DNA of 64,000 bases, from assembly GCA_045627525.1 (NCBI GenBank), contig JAZQNW010000002.1, forward strand, positions 1 to 64,000. The letters are read 5' to 3'. Under the pieces are notes generated by a model. That model searched no databases. It was not told the origin of the DNA and saw only the letters and a program-made list of their open reading frames with translations. Below, piece after piece: positions 24,797 to 33,623 of the stretch. The translations under genes were made by a program, and so were the position numbers. Each line of letters begins with the position of its first letter. Within the stretch, counting starts at the first letter, position 1. The stretch comes from CAG-877 sp045627525. Its GTDB lineage: Bacteria; Bacillota_I; Bacilli_A; RF39; UBA660.

Positions 24797-25063
24797 ACCG
24801 GCATTTATGTGATTAGATATTAAAATTACGTCTTTACTATTGCCGTATGCATTTAAAATACGATTAACCCTTTCTGTCCTATCTAGTGTCTCATCTCCTG
24901 ATCTTACTATTGTTGCGGGTATTTTTAAATCAGTTAATCTTTTATACATGTATTGTGCTGCTTTTAGATTTAAATCTTTTTCTTTTAAATTTCCACTTAC
25001 TGCTCCTGGGTCATTACCTCCATGGCCAGCATCAATAACAACTTTTTTTGTTCCTCTATACAT
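24797..25063 (-). pseudogene. N-acetylmuramoyl-L-alanine amidase, 5' part (interrupted)
   Basis: ATG at 25063 with AGGTGATT just upstream. 89 codons up to the junction encode the first half of Amidase_3, with the zinc ligands His14 (VIDAGHGGNDPG), Glu28 (LKEKDLN) and His85 (SNHINAG). Past the junction the frame runs into the element for about nine codons (GGDNKYVIK) and stops at 24767. The fragment has all three zinc ligands but no catalytic Glu and no LysM. It would therefore be inactive alone. It lies right after the A3 kinase terminator. Confidence 0.93.
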
Positions 25064-25087
25064 TTTAATCACCTATATTATGATATG

Positions 25088-25113
25088 AAAAAAGAACCAA
25101 ATTGGTTCTTTTT
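25088..25113 (-). terminator. terminator between kinase A3 and the amidase
   Basis: AAAAAGAACCAA-ATTGGTTCTTTTT, near-perfect palindrome at the A3 stop with T run on the minus strand. The amidase RBS begins only about 15 nt later, so read-through or a short internal promoter would be needed. Confidence 0.7.
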
Positions 25114-26941
25114 AATCTTTAAAATACTTATTAATTAAATTATTTAGTGCATTCATTGTAATTGGTTTATGTAGATAACCATCAAAGCCATTTTTGATAT
25201 ATACAGCTGTTAAATCTCCTGTTATATTTGCTGTTATAGCTATTATTGGTGGTAAGTCATAATCTTCTAAAAGTCTTATTTTTCTTGCGGTTTCTATTCC
25301 ATCCATTTCTGGCATCATGTGATCAATAAAAATCATGTCATATTTGTTGCCAGCTTTTATTTTATAAATGCAGTCTCTTCCATTATTTGTTGTTTCAACA
25401 TTAAATTTATATGTACCTAACAATCTACTCATCGTTTTCAAGCTTAAACTATCATCATCTACTATTAATACTTTATATTTTGAACAGTCCCTGAATTTTA
25501 TTGCTTCATCAGTTAGTTCTGGTAGTTCTCCAATTGCTTGAGTGTTTGAAACTGTTTGCATCACTTCAAAGTAAAAGTTGCTTCCTGCGCCATATTCACT
25601 ATCAAACCATATTTTTCCGTTCATCATTTCAGCATATCTTTTGGAGATAACTAATCCCAATCCTGCGCCTTCTATTTCATTTGCTGTGGCATTATTTAAT
25701 CTACCAAATTTAGTAAATAATTTTTCTTTTTCTTCAGCTTTTATTCCTGAACCAGTATCAGATATTTTAAATCGCAGTTTTACATCATTTCCTGATTGCT
25801 CAGAAGAAATTTTTAATTTTACTTTGCCAACATTTGTATATTTTACAGCATTCAATAATAAATTCATTACTATTTGATATATCTTTGATGGATCTCCATA
25901 TACTCTAGTTGGTGTTGTTGGATCAACATCTACTATAAATTTTATGTTTTTATCATTAGCTCGTTCACTAATAATAGATCTTATATTTAGAATTGTTTCT
26001 CTTAATGAATATTCTATTATTTCTATTTCTTCATTATTTGATTCTAATTTTGACATATTTAAAATATTACTTACTATATCAATTAAACTATTTCCTGCTT
26101 TTGATATAACCTTTATTTCTTCTTTAGCAGTATCTATGTCATCTTCTTTTGATTTGATATCATTACATGCCGATACTATTTTGTTCATGGGAGTTGTAAT
26201 TTCTGATGACATATTTACTAAGAAGTCTGATTTTGTTTTACTAGATGCTTCTATTTCTTTGTTTAAAATTTCTATTTCTTCTATTGATTTTAAGTCTGGA
26301 TTTTCAACACAAAAATATAAAAACATTAATTGAATAACAACGCCCAATCCGAGAAATGATATTTCTGGATTTTGAAATTGTAATCCAACAGAAATTAGTG
26401 AAGTTAATAGTATACATAAAATTGCCACTTTTTTGATTGAAGTTGTGTTTCTAGCATTTTTAATAGTATTTATTCCAATTAAGAAAACTATTAAGACGCA
26501 AAAGCGAATTGCGAAAGTTGCATTTTGTCCTGGAACAAAGCTTATTTTATTCAATTCATTAAATGGTAAAATAACTGTTACTATTATTGCGATTGTTGAC
26601 AAGCAGCTAATTATTATTGCTCTTGGTTCTTTAAATAATTCTTTAAATGTCTTGTATTCTTTATTATTAACAAATGAAATACAATAGAGATATAAAAAAT
26701 AAAATAGTGTTATTATACTTATCCAATGAATATTCAAAATTGCTACTTTTAATATATGACTAGTACTACTAGATATTACTATTGTTTCTAAAAGTTCCGT
26801 TGTGATCCATATTACTGTATTAATTATTAAATTTCTATATAATTTTGTTTCTATTGTTACTTTTGTTTGACCTAAGAAATAAACAGCTGATAAAAGAATA
26901 GCAAATAATAGTGCTCCAACACTAAGCATTACACTTCCCAT
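25112..26941 (-). CDS. hybrid sensor kinase A3 lacking the phosphoacceptor His
   Basis: 609 aa. The seven-TM sensor (1-212) has the A-type HW motif at 72-73. The H-box reads VNMSSEITTPMN with Ser246 in place of His. The ATPase is intact: N364, SDTGSGI (D395), EGAGLGLV (425-429). The receiver is intact: DDD494-496, D540, K in LHKP. The arrangement is as in A2: competent to bind ATP, not to phosphorylate itself on the usual His. Its ATG shares one base with the B3 stop (TAATG), so the two are coupled. It lies immediately upstream of the interrupted amidase gene. Confidence 0.92.
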   Translation of the reverse strand: MGSVMLSVGALLFAILLSAVYFLGQTKVTIETKLYRNLIINTVIWITTELLETIVISSSTSHILKVAILNIHWISIITLFYFLYLYCISFVNNKEYKTFKELFKEPRAIIISCLSTIAIIVTVILPFNELNKISFVPGQNATFAIRFCVLIVFLIGINTIKNARNTTSIKKVAILCILLTSLISVGLQFQNPEISFLGLGVVIQLMFLYFCVENPDLKSIEEIEILNKEIEASSKTKSDFLVNMSSEITTPMNKIVSACNDIKSKEDDIDTAKEEIKVISKAGNSLIDIVSNILNMSKLESNNEEIEIIEYSLRETILNIRSIISERANDKNIKFIVDVDPTTPTRVYGDPSKIYQIVMNLLLNAVKYTNVGKVKLKISSEQSGNDVKLRFKISDTGSGIKAEEKEKLFTKFGRLNNATANEIEGAGLGLVISKRYAEMMNGKIWFDSEYGAGSNFYFEVMQTVSNTQAIGELPELTDEAIKFRDCSKYKVLIVDDDSLSLKTMSRLLGTYKFNVETTNNGRDCIYKIKAGNKYDMIFIDHMMPEMDGIETARKIRLLEDYDLPPIIAITANITGDLTAVYIKNGFDGYLHKPITMNALNNLINKYFKD

Positions 26942-28818
26942 TATTCACTCACCTCTTTCTTATCAAAAAATTTAATAAGAACTGTATTTAATTCCTTATT
27001 ATTTAATGGTTTTGATAAATAATCAGCAAAACCATCTGATATATATTTTTCTTTAATTCCAGAATAATATGTTGCTGTAAGTGCTACTACTGGTGGAATT
27101 ATGTTTCCTAATTTTTTTAATTCCTGCAGTGTTTCTATACCATCCATACCTGGCATCATATGGTCAAGTAATATTAAATCATAATTTGCTTCTACTACTT
27201 TTTCTAGACATTCTTTTCCACTTAGACAACTTTTAATTGTTACCTTGTATGGATTTAGAGCTGCGCTTATTTTTTCTATATTATTTTTATTATCATCTAC
27301 GATTAATATTTTTTTATTTGAATAATCTTTATATATTATATCTGTACGATTTTTTTCAAATTCTTCAATATTTCCTACAGGTTCACGGTTTGTAACTTTT
27401 TGTGGAATAATTATAGTATATCTGGTTTCACCATTTTCAAGGTTCTTATATTCTATTGTACCGCCTAAAATTTTAATATACTTTTTAGCTATAATTAATC
27501 CTAAAGAATTACTATCAAAACTTTCATTACTGTTTTGATCTATTTTCATGAAATCTTCATACTCAATACTGAATTTTTTCTCATTTAGTGGTTCACCATC
27601 ATTTATTATTGTAAATTCCAATTCATCTTTATTATTTTCACTTTTTAGGGCTTTAATTTCTATATTTAATTTACCTTTGCTTAACTTCATTGCATTGTTT
27701 AAAATACCAACTAAAATTTTATTTAATTTTATATAATCTCCATAATATTCACTAGGAATTGTTTTATCAACTTCGATTTTGAAATCAATATTATTAGAAT
27801 TTATTTTGTTTAGCATGCTACCATTTAATTCATATGCTAACGTTTTTAATGAATAAATTCTCTCATCTAAACCATCTTTTCCTAATTCTATATTAGACAT
27901 TTCCAAAATATTATTAACTAAATCTAAGAGCCTTGTACTTGCTTCGCTTATGTTATTCATATCTCTCTTAAGCATATCTGGTGTTAAGTTTTCTTCATTG
28001 ATTAAACATTCACTTAAACCTAGTATTGTGTTCATTGGAGTTCTTATTTCATGTGACATATCAGCTAAAAACTCACTTTTGGCTTCGTTAATACTTGCAT
28101 TTTTAATTTTTGATTCTTCTAATTCTTTTAATATTTTATCTTCTTGACTTTCTGCAGTAAAGTATAATGTTGATACGACTAGACTAAATATAAAAGTTAG
28201 TGCATTATAATCATGTCCTGTTATAAATTGTACTATAATAATTGAAATAGTAAATATAAGTGATAAATATATTGGCAATTTTTTTGCTGTTGTTAATCCA
28301 TAACTATTTATTGATAATGACACAAAAACAGCTGCTGCTAAAATTGCTCCTACTATGTAGTCTGCTTGGACTGCTGGACCACCAAATGTATAGAATATAT
28401 TTTCAGTTTCATATACTATTGGCAAGCTTAATGATAACCAAACCATTAATGCAAATAATGCAAGTACAAAGAAAAGTGATATTTTATATGCTTTTTTTCT
28501 TTTGTCTGGAGCCAAATGCATTTCAAATAATGTAATCATGTAATATTCAAATACACTTAACCATGCTACACCACCTACTATATATAGCCTACACAAAATT
28601 TCTGTCAAGTTAGGATTAGTAATACTGTATTTAGACATTCCATAGACATATGTAACTTCTAAAATACACAAAATAAAAGTTTCTATTAATAAAATTCCAA
28701 ATAAAATACTTTGTAAATTATTACTTTTTCTTTTATTTATGTATAATGAAATTATTAATGTTAAAGCAGTTAATGATACAATGGCTAATCCCATACTTCC
28801 AAATGTTTTTAGATCCAT
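26941..28818 (-). CDS. hybrid sensor kinase B3, ATP-binding site degenerate
   Basis: 625 aa. The seven-TM sensor (1-222) has CRLYI at 76-80. HisKA keeps His256 (ADMSHEIRTPMN). The ATPase domain has an N-box Asn (N375), but G1 reads INDGEPL (N406 for Asp, Pro for the second Gly) and G2 reads SNSLGL, so ATP binding is doubtful. The receiver is intact: DD508-509, D552, K in LSKP. First gene of the B3-A3 operon. It shares the shape of B1 and B2: His present, ATPase lost. Confidence 0.9.
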   Translation of the reverse strand: MDLKTFGSMGLAIVSLTALTLIISLYINKRKSNNLQSILFGILLIETFILCILEVTYVYGMSKYSITNPNLTEILCRLYIVGGVAWLSVFEYYMITLFEMHLAPDKRKKAYKISLFFVLALFALMVWLSLSLPIVYETENIFYTFGGPAVQADYIVGAILAAAVFVSLSINSYGLTTAKKLPIYLSLIFTISIIIVQFITGHDYNALTFIFSLVVSTLYFTAESQEDKILKELEESKIKNASINEAKSEFLADMSHEIRTPMNTILGLSECLINEENLTPDMLKRDMNNISEASTRLLDLVNNILEMSNIELGKDGLDERIYSLKTLAYELNGSMLNKINSNNIDFKIEVDKTIPSEYYGDYIKLNKILVGILNNAMKLSKGKLNIEIKALKSENNKDELEFTIINDGEPLNEKKFSIEYEDFMKIDQNSNESFDSNSLGLIIAKKYIKILGGTIEYKNLENGETRYTIIIPQKVTNREPVGNIEEFEKNRTDIIYKDYSNKKILIVDDNKNNIEKISAALNPYKVTIKSCLSGKECLEKVVEANYDLILLDHMMPGMDGIETLQELKKLGNIIPPVVALTATYYSGIKEKYISDGFADYLSKPLNNKELNTVLIKFFDKKEVSE

Positions 28819-28855
28819 ATTGTCACTTCCTTTTAGACTTAACCTATCTTATATA

Positions 28856-28884
28856 ATTTTACTATATAATAGTATAAAATACAA
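28856..28884 (-). promoter_or_regulatory. candidate promoter of the B3-A3 operon
   Basis: Minus strand TTGTAT (28884-28879), 17-bp spacer, TAAAAT (28861-28856); RBS AAGGAAG and ATG at 28818 follow. Confidence 0.45.
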
Positions 28885-28922
28885 TTAATTATTTATATTT
28901 TTCATTACAAAAAGTTAAAAAT

Positions 28923-28951
28923 AAAAAGGCTTAAATTTTTGAGCCTTTTTT
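28923..28951 (-). terminator. terminator after the SDR gene
   Basis: Minus strand AAAAAGGCT-CAAAAATTT-AAGCCTTTTT at the stop codon. Confidence 0.7.
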
Positions 28952-29741
28952 ATCTAATATTTGGTGTTCCATCAAATTTTTGTTGGTTCATCCATATCTT
29001 CATTATTAACTTATGAGGACATAGTTTAGTTAATAGTCTTTGCGCTTTATTTATTTTTCCATATATTGATATGTCTTTATCTTTATATAAATCTTTAATA
29101 GCAAGTTCTGCTACTTTATCAGCATCATACATTACAGTATATTTAATTACAACTTCTTTTTTATCTTTCATTACTGCTCTATCAAAGAATTTCGTTTTTG
29201 TCCAAAATGGAGTTACTGCTAAAACATGAATATCACGATATTTTAGTTCTTGATTTAATGCTCTTGAATAAGATAAAACAAATGCTTTTGTTGATGCATA
29301 ATTGTTAACATATGGGATTGGTTGGAATGCTGCACATGATGCAACATTTAGTATTTTTGAACCTTTTGGCATATGTGGTAAGCTATAATCAATCATTGAA
29401 ACGTAGGCCTTTATATTTAAATCAATCATATTAAGTTTTGTTTCTAAAGCAATATTTTCACTGTGATCAAATATACCAAATCCTGCACAATTTACTAGTA
29501 TTTTTATATTTGGTTTTTCTTCATCTAATTTTTTCTTAAATTTTTTTATTTCTTCTTGTTTTGTTAAATCAATGTGAAGTGGCACAACCTTGCTTACTTC
29601 TTTTTCTAATTCTTTTAGGGCATCATTATTAAAATCAATTGCCCAAGCCTCATCAATTTTAGTTTCTTTTTTTAGAAGCTGGATTAAAAATTCTTTACCT
29701 ATACCAGATCCAGCACCGGTTACAACTATTATATTTTTCAT
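28950..29741 (-). CDS. short-chain dehydrogenase/reductase (SDR)
   Basis: 263 aa from the ATG at 29741, preceded by AGGTGATGAT; the frame is open 11 codons further but without a site. Rossmann motif VTGAGSGIGKE, NCAGFGI, catalytic Ser in VASCAAFQP, and the YASTKA Tyr/Lys pair. NAD(P)-dependent oxidoreductase of unknown substrate; the Asp/Asn after strand 2 (WAIDFNND) hints at NAD(H). It is similar to the second SDR at 57035. Monocistronic. Confidence 0.88.
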   Translation of the reverse strand: MKNIIVVTGAGSGIGKEFLIQLLKKETKIDEAWAIDFNNDALKELEKEVSKVVPLHIDLTKQEEIKKFKKKLDEEKPNIKILVNCAGFGIFDHSENIALETKLNMIDLNIKAYVSMIDYSLPHMPKGSKILNVASCAAFQPIPYVNNYASTKAFVLSYSRALNQELKYRDIHVLAVTPFWTKTKFFDRAVMKDKKEVVIKYTVMYDADKVAELAIKDLYKDKDISIYGKINKAQRLLTKLCPHKLIMKIWMNQQKFDGTPNIR

Positions 29742-29916
29742 ATCATCACCTGTTTTTATTATAACATATATCAATTATTTTTATATATTTTTTTAAATTA
29801 ATATGTAAAGTGTTTTTATATTATATTTTAGATAAATTTGTTGTCATTTATATTATTATTAAATTTAATCAATTATAAAATATTTTATTATGTTATAATT
29901 TATTTGGAGGTGTCTT

Positions 29917-31539
29917 ATGGAATTAAAGGATGTACTAGATATTAAAAATACATTATTTTATCCCACAGTATCTTATCCTGGCATGATGTTATTAAATGGA
30001 AAAGATATTGGAATTGATAATTTTATATTAAATTCTAGATTTGTTTTTTCAAAAGAAAATAATCCAAGCGCAGTACTTGAAAAAAAAGAGATTAGTAGTA
30101 AAAGTACTGGTAAGGTTAATGCATACGAAGAATTTTTAAAAAAGGATTATTATATTCCATTTAAAAATGCATTTGGTTCAATGGATTTAGCTAAATCTTC
30201 TCCACCAAAGATTGTGCTTTTAGGAGGAGATAATGGTAGACAGGTTAAATATTCCTATGATTATTTTTTAACATTATTTATGTTAGAAGTTGCTAACAAT
30301 CCAGATTACTTTGATAAAATTAATACATTAGCGATAGAAGATAATGATAAAACTGTTCAATTAATAAGAGAGGCGATTAGAGATTTAAGAAAAAAATATA
30401 GTGAATTGCCTGTACTTATGGATCAATCACCAATCTATGAAAGAGCTATGTTTGAACGTGATATAGCATCTAAAAGAATGGGGCGTGACATATCATTAGT
30501 TGAATTTGTTGAAAAGAAAAAGCAGACATATGCGGTTATGCTTACTACACTTAGACATTCAAAAGACTTTTTTGATAAACGCGAAGTTAACGTTGATGCA
30601 TTAATTTCTTGTTTCAATTATGACAAATTATGTTTATGCGCAGCATATCAAATTATTAATGAGTGTGAATATTTTACAGAAATAGAAAATGGTCATATTC
30701 CTCATGAACTGGTTTATGTTTATGATTATGTAGAGGCTGTTAAAAAATTGCGAAAAAGCAATCCTGATTATAATGAAACAATTAAAATAAGGGATATGGA
30801 AACAGATAAAATTATTCAAGTTAACGTTGATAATTTAATTGAACGTTATGAAAAATATAGTATTAAAAATCCAAACTTTGAAGTTAGAGAATTGACGGAA
30901 GAACAGATAAAAGCAACTTTAATTGATGAAGGCTATACTCCTGAAGAATTAGAAAAATTGAATTTAAGTCAGACTGTAGAATTATATCGAAAAACATATA
31001 TTCTTCAAAAGAAAAGGAAAGAGATTGAAGCTAATTGGGAAATACTTCCTAAAGGAGAAAAAAGAACTATTTTTAGAGATAACCATACTTCTAGTAGTTC
31101 TTCTAGTGAGGAAATTGACTTGAATGAATTTAATCGCAGAGTTATTGAATCACACAATTTTTTAAATGATAGTGATTATATGTTTACATTGGTTGGTAGA
31201 GACAAATTTAGTGGATATCAAGCTTATGTATATGATACAGGAGCAGTAATATTTGAAAAATTACCCACTGGTGAAAAAGTAGAACATAATGCTACATATG
31301 TTATGAATTATCAAAATTTTATGGATTTGTCGCAATTATCTAGAACTGAATTAATTGAAGGATTAAGCAATGGTTCAATTGATGGAGTTAAAAGAATTTA
31401 TCATACTAAAAATATGGAACATTGGACTGGAAAAGTGAAAAAGCATATTGCTGGCACTAGTTATCGTAAGGAAGTTAGAGACTATATTTATTCTGTTTTA
31501 GGATCTAAAGAAAAATCATTAGACAAAGGAGTAAAATAA
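29917..31539 (+). CDS. unknown 540-aa protein
   Basis: RBS GGAGGTG and ATG at 29917; a TATAAT-like box lies about 25 nt upstream. It is a soluble, highly charged protein without signal or TM. Features seen are an N-terminal VSYPGMMLLNGKDIGIDNF, a helical middle (170-390) with many Lys/Glu, a Ser-rich break (SSSSSEE at about 394-400) and a C-terminal alpha/beta part. No catalytic motif or family is recognised. It is followed by a 154-aa gene whose ATG overlaps its stop by one base, so the two probably form a functional unit. Confidence 0.75.
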   Translation: MELKDVLDIKNTLFYPTVSYPGMMLLNGKDIGIDNFILNSRFVFSKENNPSAVLEKKEISSKSTGKVNAYEEFLKKDYYIPFKNAFGSMDLAKSSPPKIVLLGGDNGRQVKYSYDYFLTLFMLEVANNPDYFDKINTLAIEDNDKTVQLIREAIRDLRKKYSELPVLMDQSPIYERAMFERDIASKRMGRDISLVEFVEKKKQTYAVMLTTLRHSKDFFDKREVNVDALISCFNYDKLCLCAAYQIINECEYFTEIENGHIPHELVYVYDYVEAVKKLRKSNPDYNETIKIRDMETDKIIQVNVDNLIERYEKYSIKNPNFEVRELTEEQIKATLIDEGYTPEELEKLNLSQTVELYRKTYILQKKRKEIEANWEILPKGEKRTIFRDNHTSSSSSSEEIDLNEFNRRVIESHNFLNDSDYMFTLVGRDKFSGYQAYVYDTGAVIFEKLPTGEKVEHNATYVMNYQNFMDLSQLSRTELIEGLSNGSIDGVKRIYHTKNMEHWTGKVKKHIAGTSYRKEVRDYIYSVLGSKEKSLDKGVK

Positions 31540-32003
31540 TGAATTTGGTGGACTATATACTTAATAGTTATTATGAGGATAGAGAAATTTTAGAAGAATT
31601 AATTAAAATTGATAATAGTATTCACTTTACTAATTATAGTTATAAAAGTATTTTGGAAATAATTAGAAATGTTAAACCTAGTAGATATGTATTTGATGGT
31701 AAGTATGATGTCATTAGTGATGGGGAATTGGAAAAAGTTATTTCTGTTGTTTGTAATTATCCATTTCAAATAGATAATTTATATGTCGATAGTTGTTATT
31801 TAGGCTTTTATGCTTGGCTAACAAAAATTGTAAATATGTTTTTAGAAGAAAATGGCTTTGATGATAGAATTAAATTAGACCATGAAGATGATTTTAAAAA
31901 ATATATCAATGGTAATAATAAAGTACTAATAGTTGCTGAAGAAGACTTTTTAGATGATTTAAAGAAAATTTACAAAGATAAAGATTTGTTAATTTATGAA
32001 TAA
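31539..32003 (+). CDS. unknown 154-aa acidic protein
   Basis: ATG overlaps the TAA of the upstream gene (TAATG), with AAAGGAG about 8 nt before. It is acidic, alpha/beta, without TM. Segments include YKSILEIIRNVKPSRYVFDGKYDVISDGELEKVI (not a known motif) and a C-terminal KVLIVAEEDFLDDLKKIY that resembles one Rossmann-like strand-helix. No family is recognised. Confidence 0.72.
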   Translation: MNLVDYILNSYYEDREILEELIKIDNSIHFTNYSYKSILEIIRNVKPSRYVFDGKYDVISDGELEKVISVVCNYPFQIDNLYVDSCYLGFYAWLTKIVNMFLEENGFDDRIKLDHEDDFKKYINGNNKVLIVAEEDFLDDLKKIYKDKDLLIYE

Positions 32004-32005
32004 AT

Positions 32006-32036
32006 AAAAAATCCACAAAAACTGTGGATTTTTTTA
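32006..32036. terminator. bidirectional terminator between the 154-aa gene and DUF1846
   Basis: AAAAAATCCACA-AAAA-CTGTGGATTTTTTT, strong stem with T runs on both strands. Confidence 0.85.
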
Positions 32037-32039
32037 TTT

Positions 32040-33500
32040 TTAATTTAAATTAGCTTCAGTATCACAAGTTGAATTTATTCCTAAATTATTTAAAATAATA
32101 ATTTCACTATTTGGAATCATATACGTTGCATGTAATTGGCATCCATTTAATTTTGGTAATTTTTCTAATGCTTCAGCTACTACTGGATTTGTAGCAGAAC
32201 AAATACTTAATGCTATTAATACTTCATTCAGTTTCAAAGTACTATCTTTAAAATTAGAAATTTTTTCTTTTGTTTTCAAAATTGGTTCTAAAATACTAGG
32301 TGATAATATATCAACATCATCAGGAACCTTTGTTAATGCCTTTAGGGCATTAATTATAGTGCTTGATATTGGTGATAATATATCAGTTTGACGACCTGTT
32401 ATATATTTCTTATTTAATTCAATAGCTGCACTTGGCTTTCCTGATTTTTTTGCTTTTTCATTAGCTTTTTCAACAACAATACGATCTGTCTTGCTTATTC
32501 CTAATTCGTTCATCAAAAGCTTAATTCTTTCAGGTATTTCAGCTGTCACTAAACCTTTTTTCATGTCCACTTTTGCTTTATAATATCTTCTAATTATTTC
32601 ATCTTTTGAAGCTTGTTCTACTTGATCATTTGAGATAATACAATCTTTGATAACATTTACTCCCATATCTGTTGGGGAATAATATACATTTTCGCCCATG
32701 ATTTTATATAAAATATCTTTTACTACTGGAAATAATTCTAAATCTCTATTATAGTTAACTGCTTGAATGCCATATTTTTCTAAATGAAAATAGTCTATCA
32801 TATTTTTATCATTAATATCTGCTGTTGCTGCTTCATAAGCAATATTTACAGGATGTTTTAAAGGTAAATTCCAAACTGGGAAAGTTTCAAATTTTGCATA
32901 ACCTGCTTTTACTCCTCTTTTGTATTCATGATAAAGTTGTGATAATGAGGTTGCTAGCTTTCCAGAACAAGCACCTGGTGCTGAAACAACAACAATCTTT
33001 TTTGTTGTTTCAATATAAGGGTTGGCACCATATCCTTCCTCACTTACAATTGTGTCAACATCTGTTGGATATCCTTTTGTATATGTATGTATATATGATT
33101 TTACTTTATAGTCTTCTAATCTATTAATAAAATGTTTAACATTATGTTGACCATTGTAAAGTGTTATAACAACATTATTAACTGTTATTTCTCTGCTTCT
33201 TAAAAAATCTATTAGTCTTAAAACTTCTGCTTCATATGATATTACTCTATCAGATCGTATCTTATTTTTTTCTATATCATTAGCATTAATACATAATATT
33301 ACCTCTACATCTTTTTTCATTTCTTGTAATAATTTTATTTTAATGTCAGGTTCAAATCCCGGTAAGACTCTTGATGCATGGTAGTCATCTACCAATTTTC
33401 CACCGAATTCAATGTATAATTTATCAAACATTTTTATTCTTTCTTTGATTTTTGCTTTTTGGATTTTTAAATATTTTTTGCTGTCAAAACTCGCTTTCAT
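32040..33500 (-). CDS. DUF1846 family protein
   Basis: 486 aa, RBS GGGAGGT. It matches the DUF1846 family in length and in blocks: N-terminal YIEFGGKLVDDYHASRVLPG, VVVSAPGACSGKLATSLSQLYHE (P-loop-like), MGVNVIKDCIISND and a C-terminal SICSATNPVVAEALEKLPKL. Cytoplasmic, widespread in Bacillota. Structures exist for homologues, but the reaction is not settled. Monocistronic; a TATAAT box at 33544-33549 (minus strand) is the probable -10. Confidence 0.9.
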   Translation of the reverse strand: MKASFDSKKYLKIQKAKIKERIKMFDKLYIEFGGKLVDDYHASRVLPGFEPDIKIKLLQEMKKDVEVILCINANDIEKNKIRSDRVISYEAEVLRLIDFLRSREITVNNVVITLYNGQHNVKHFINRLEDYKVKSYIHTYTKGYPTDVDTIVSEEGYGANPYIETTKKIVVVSAPGACSGKLATSLSQLYHEYKRGVKAGYAKFETFPVWNLPLKHPVNIAYEAATADINDKNMIDYFHLEKYGIQAVNYNRDLELFPVVKDILYKIMGENVYYSPTDMGVNVIKDCIISNDQVEQASKDEIIRRYYKAKVDMKKGLVTAEIPERIKLLMNELGISKTDRIVVEKANEKAKKSGKPSAAIELNKKYITGRQTDILSPISSTIINALKALTKVPDDVDILSPSILEPILKTKEKISNFKDSTLKLNEVLIALSICSATNPVVAEALEKLPKLNGCQLHATYMIPNSEIIILNNLGINSTCDTEANLN

Positions 33501-33555
33501 AAACTACCTCCCTCTTAGCGATTGTCCCTAATATTCTAAATTTATTATAGCATAT

Positions 33556-33582
33556 AAAAAGTAGAATTTTATCTACTTTTTT
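33556..33582 (-). terminator. terminator after metK
   Basis: Minus strand AAAAAGTAGA-TAAAAT-TCTACTTTTT; perfect 10-bp stem some 40 nt after the metK stop. Confidence 0.7.
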
Positions 33583-33623
33583 ATTTCTTTACATACGTTT
33601 TTTTAGATAGTTTATATTGTAAA

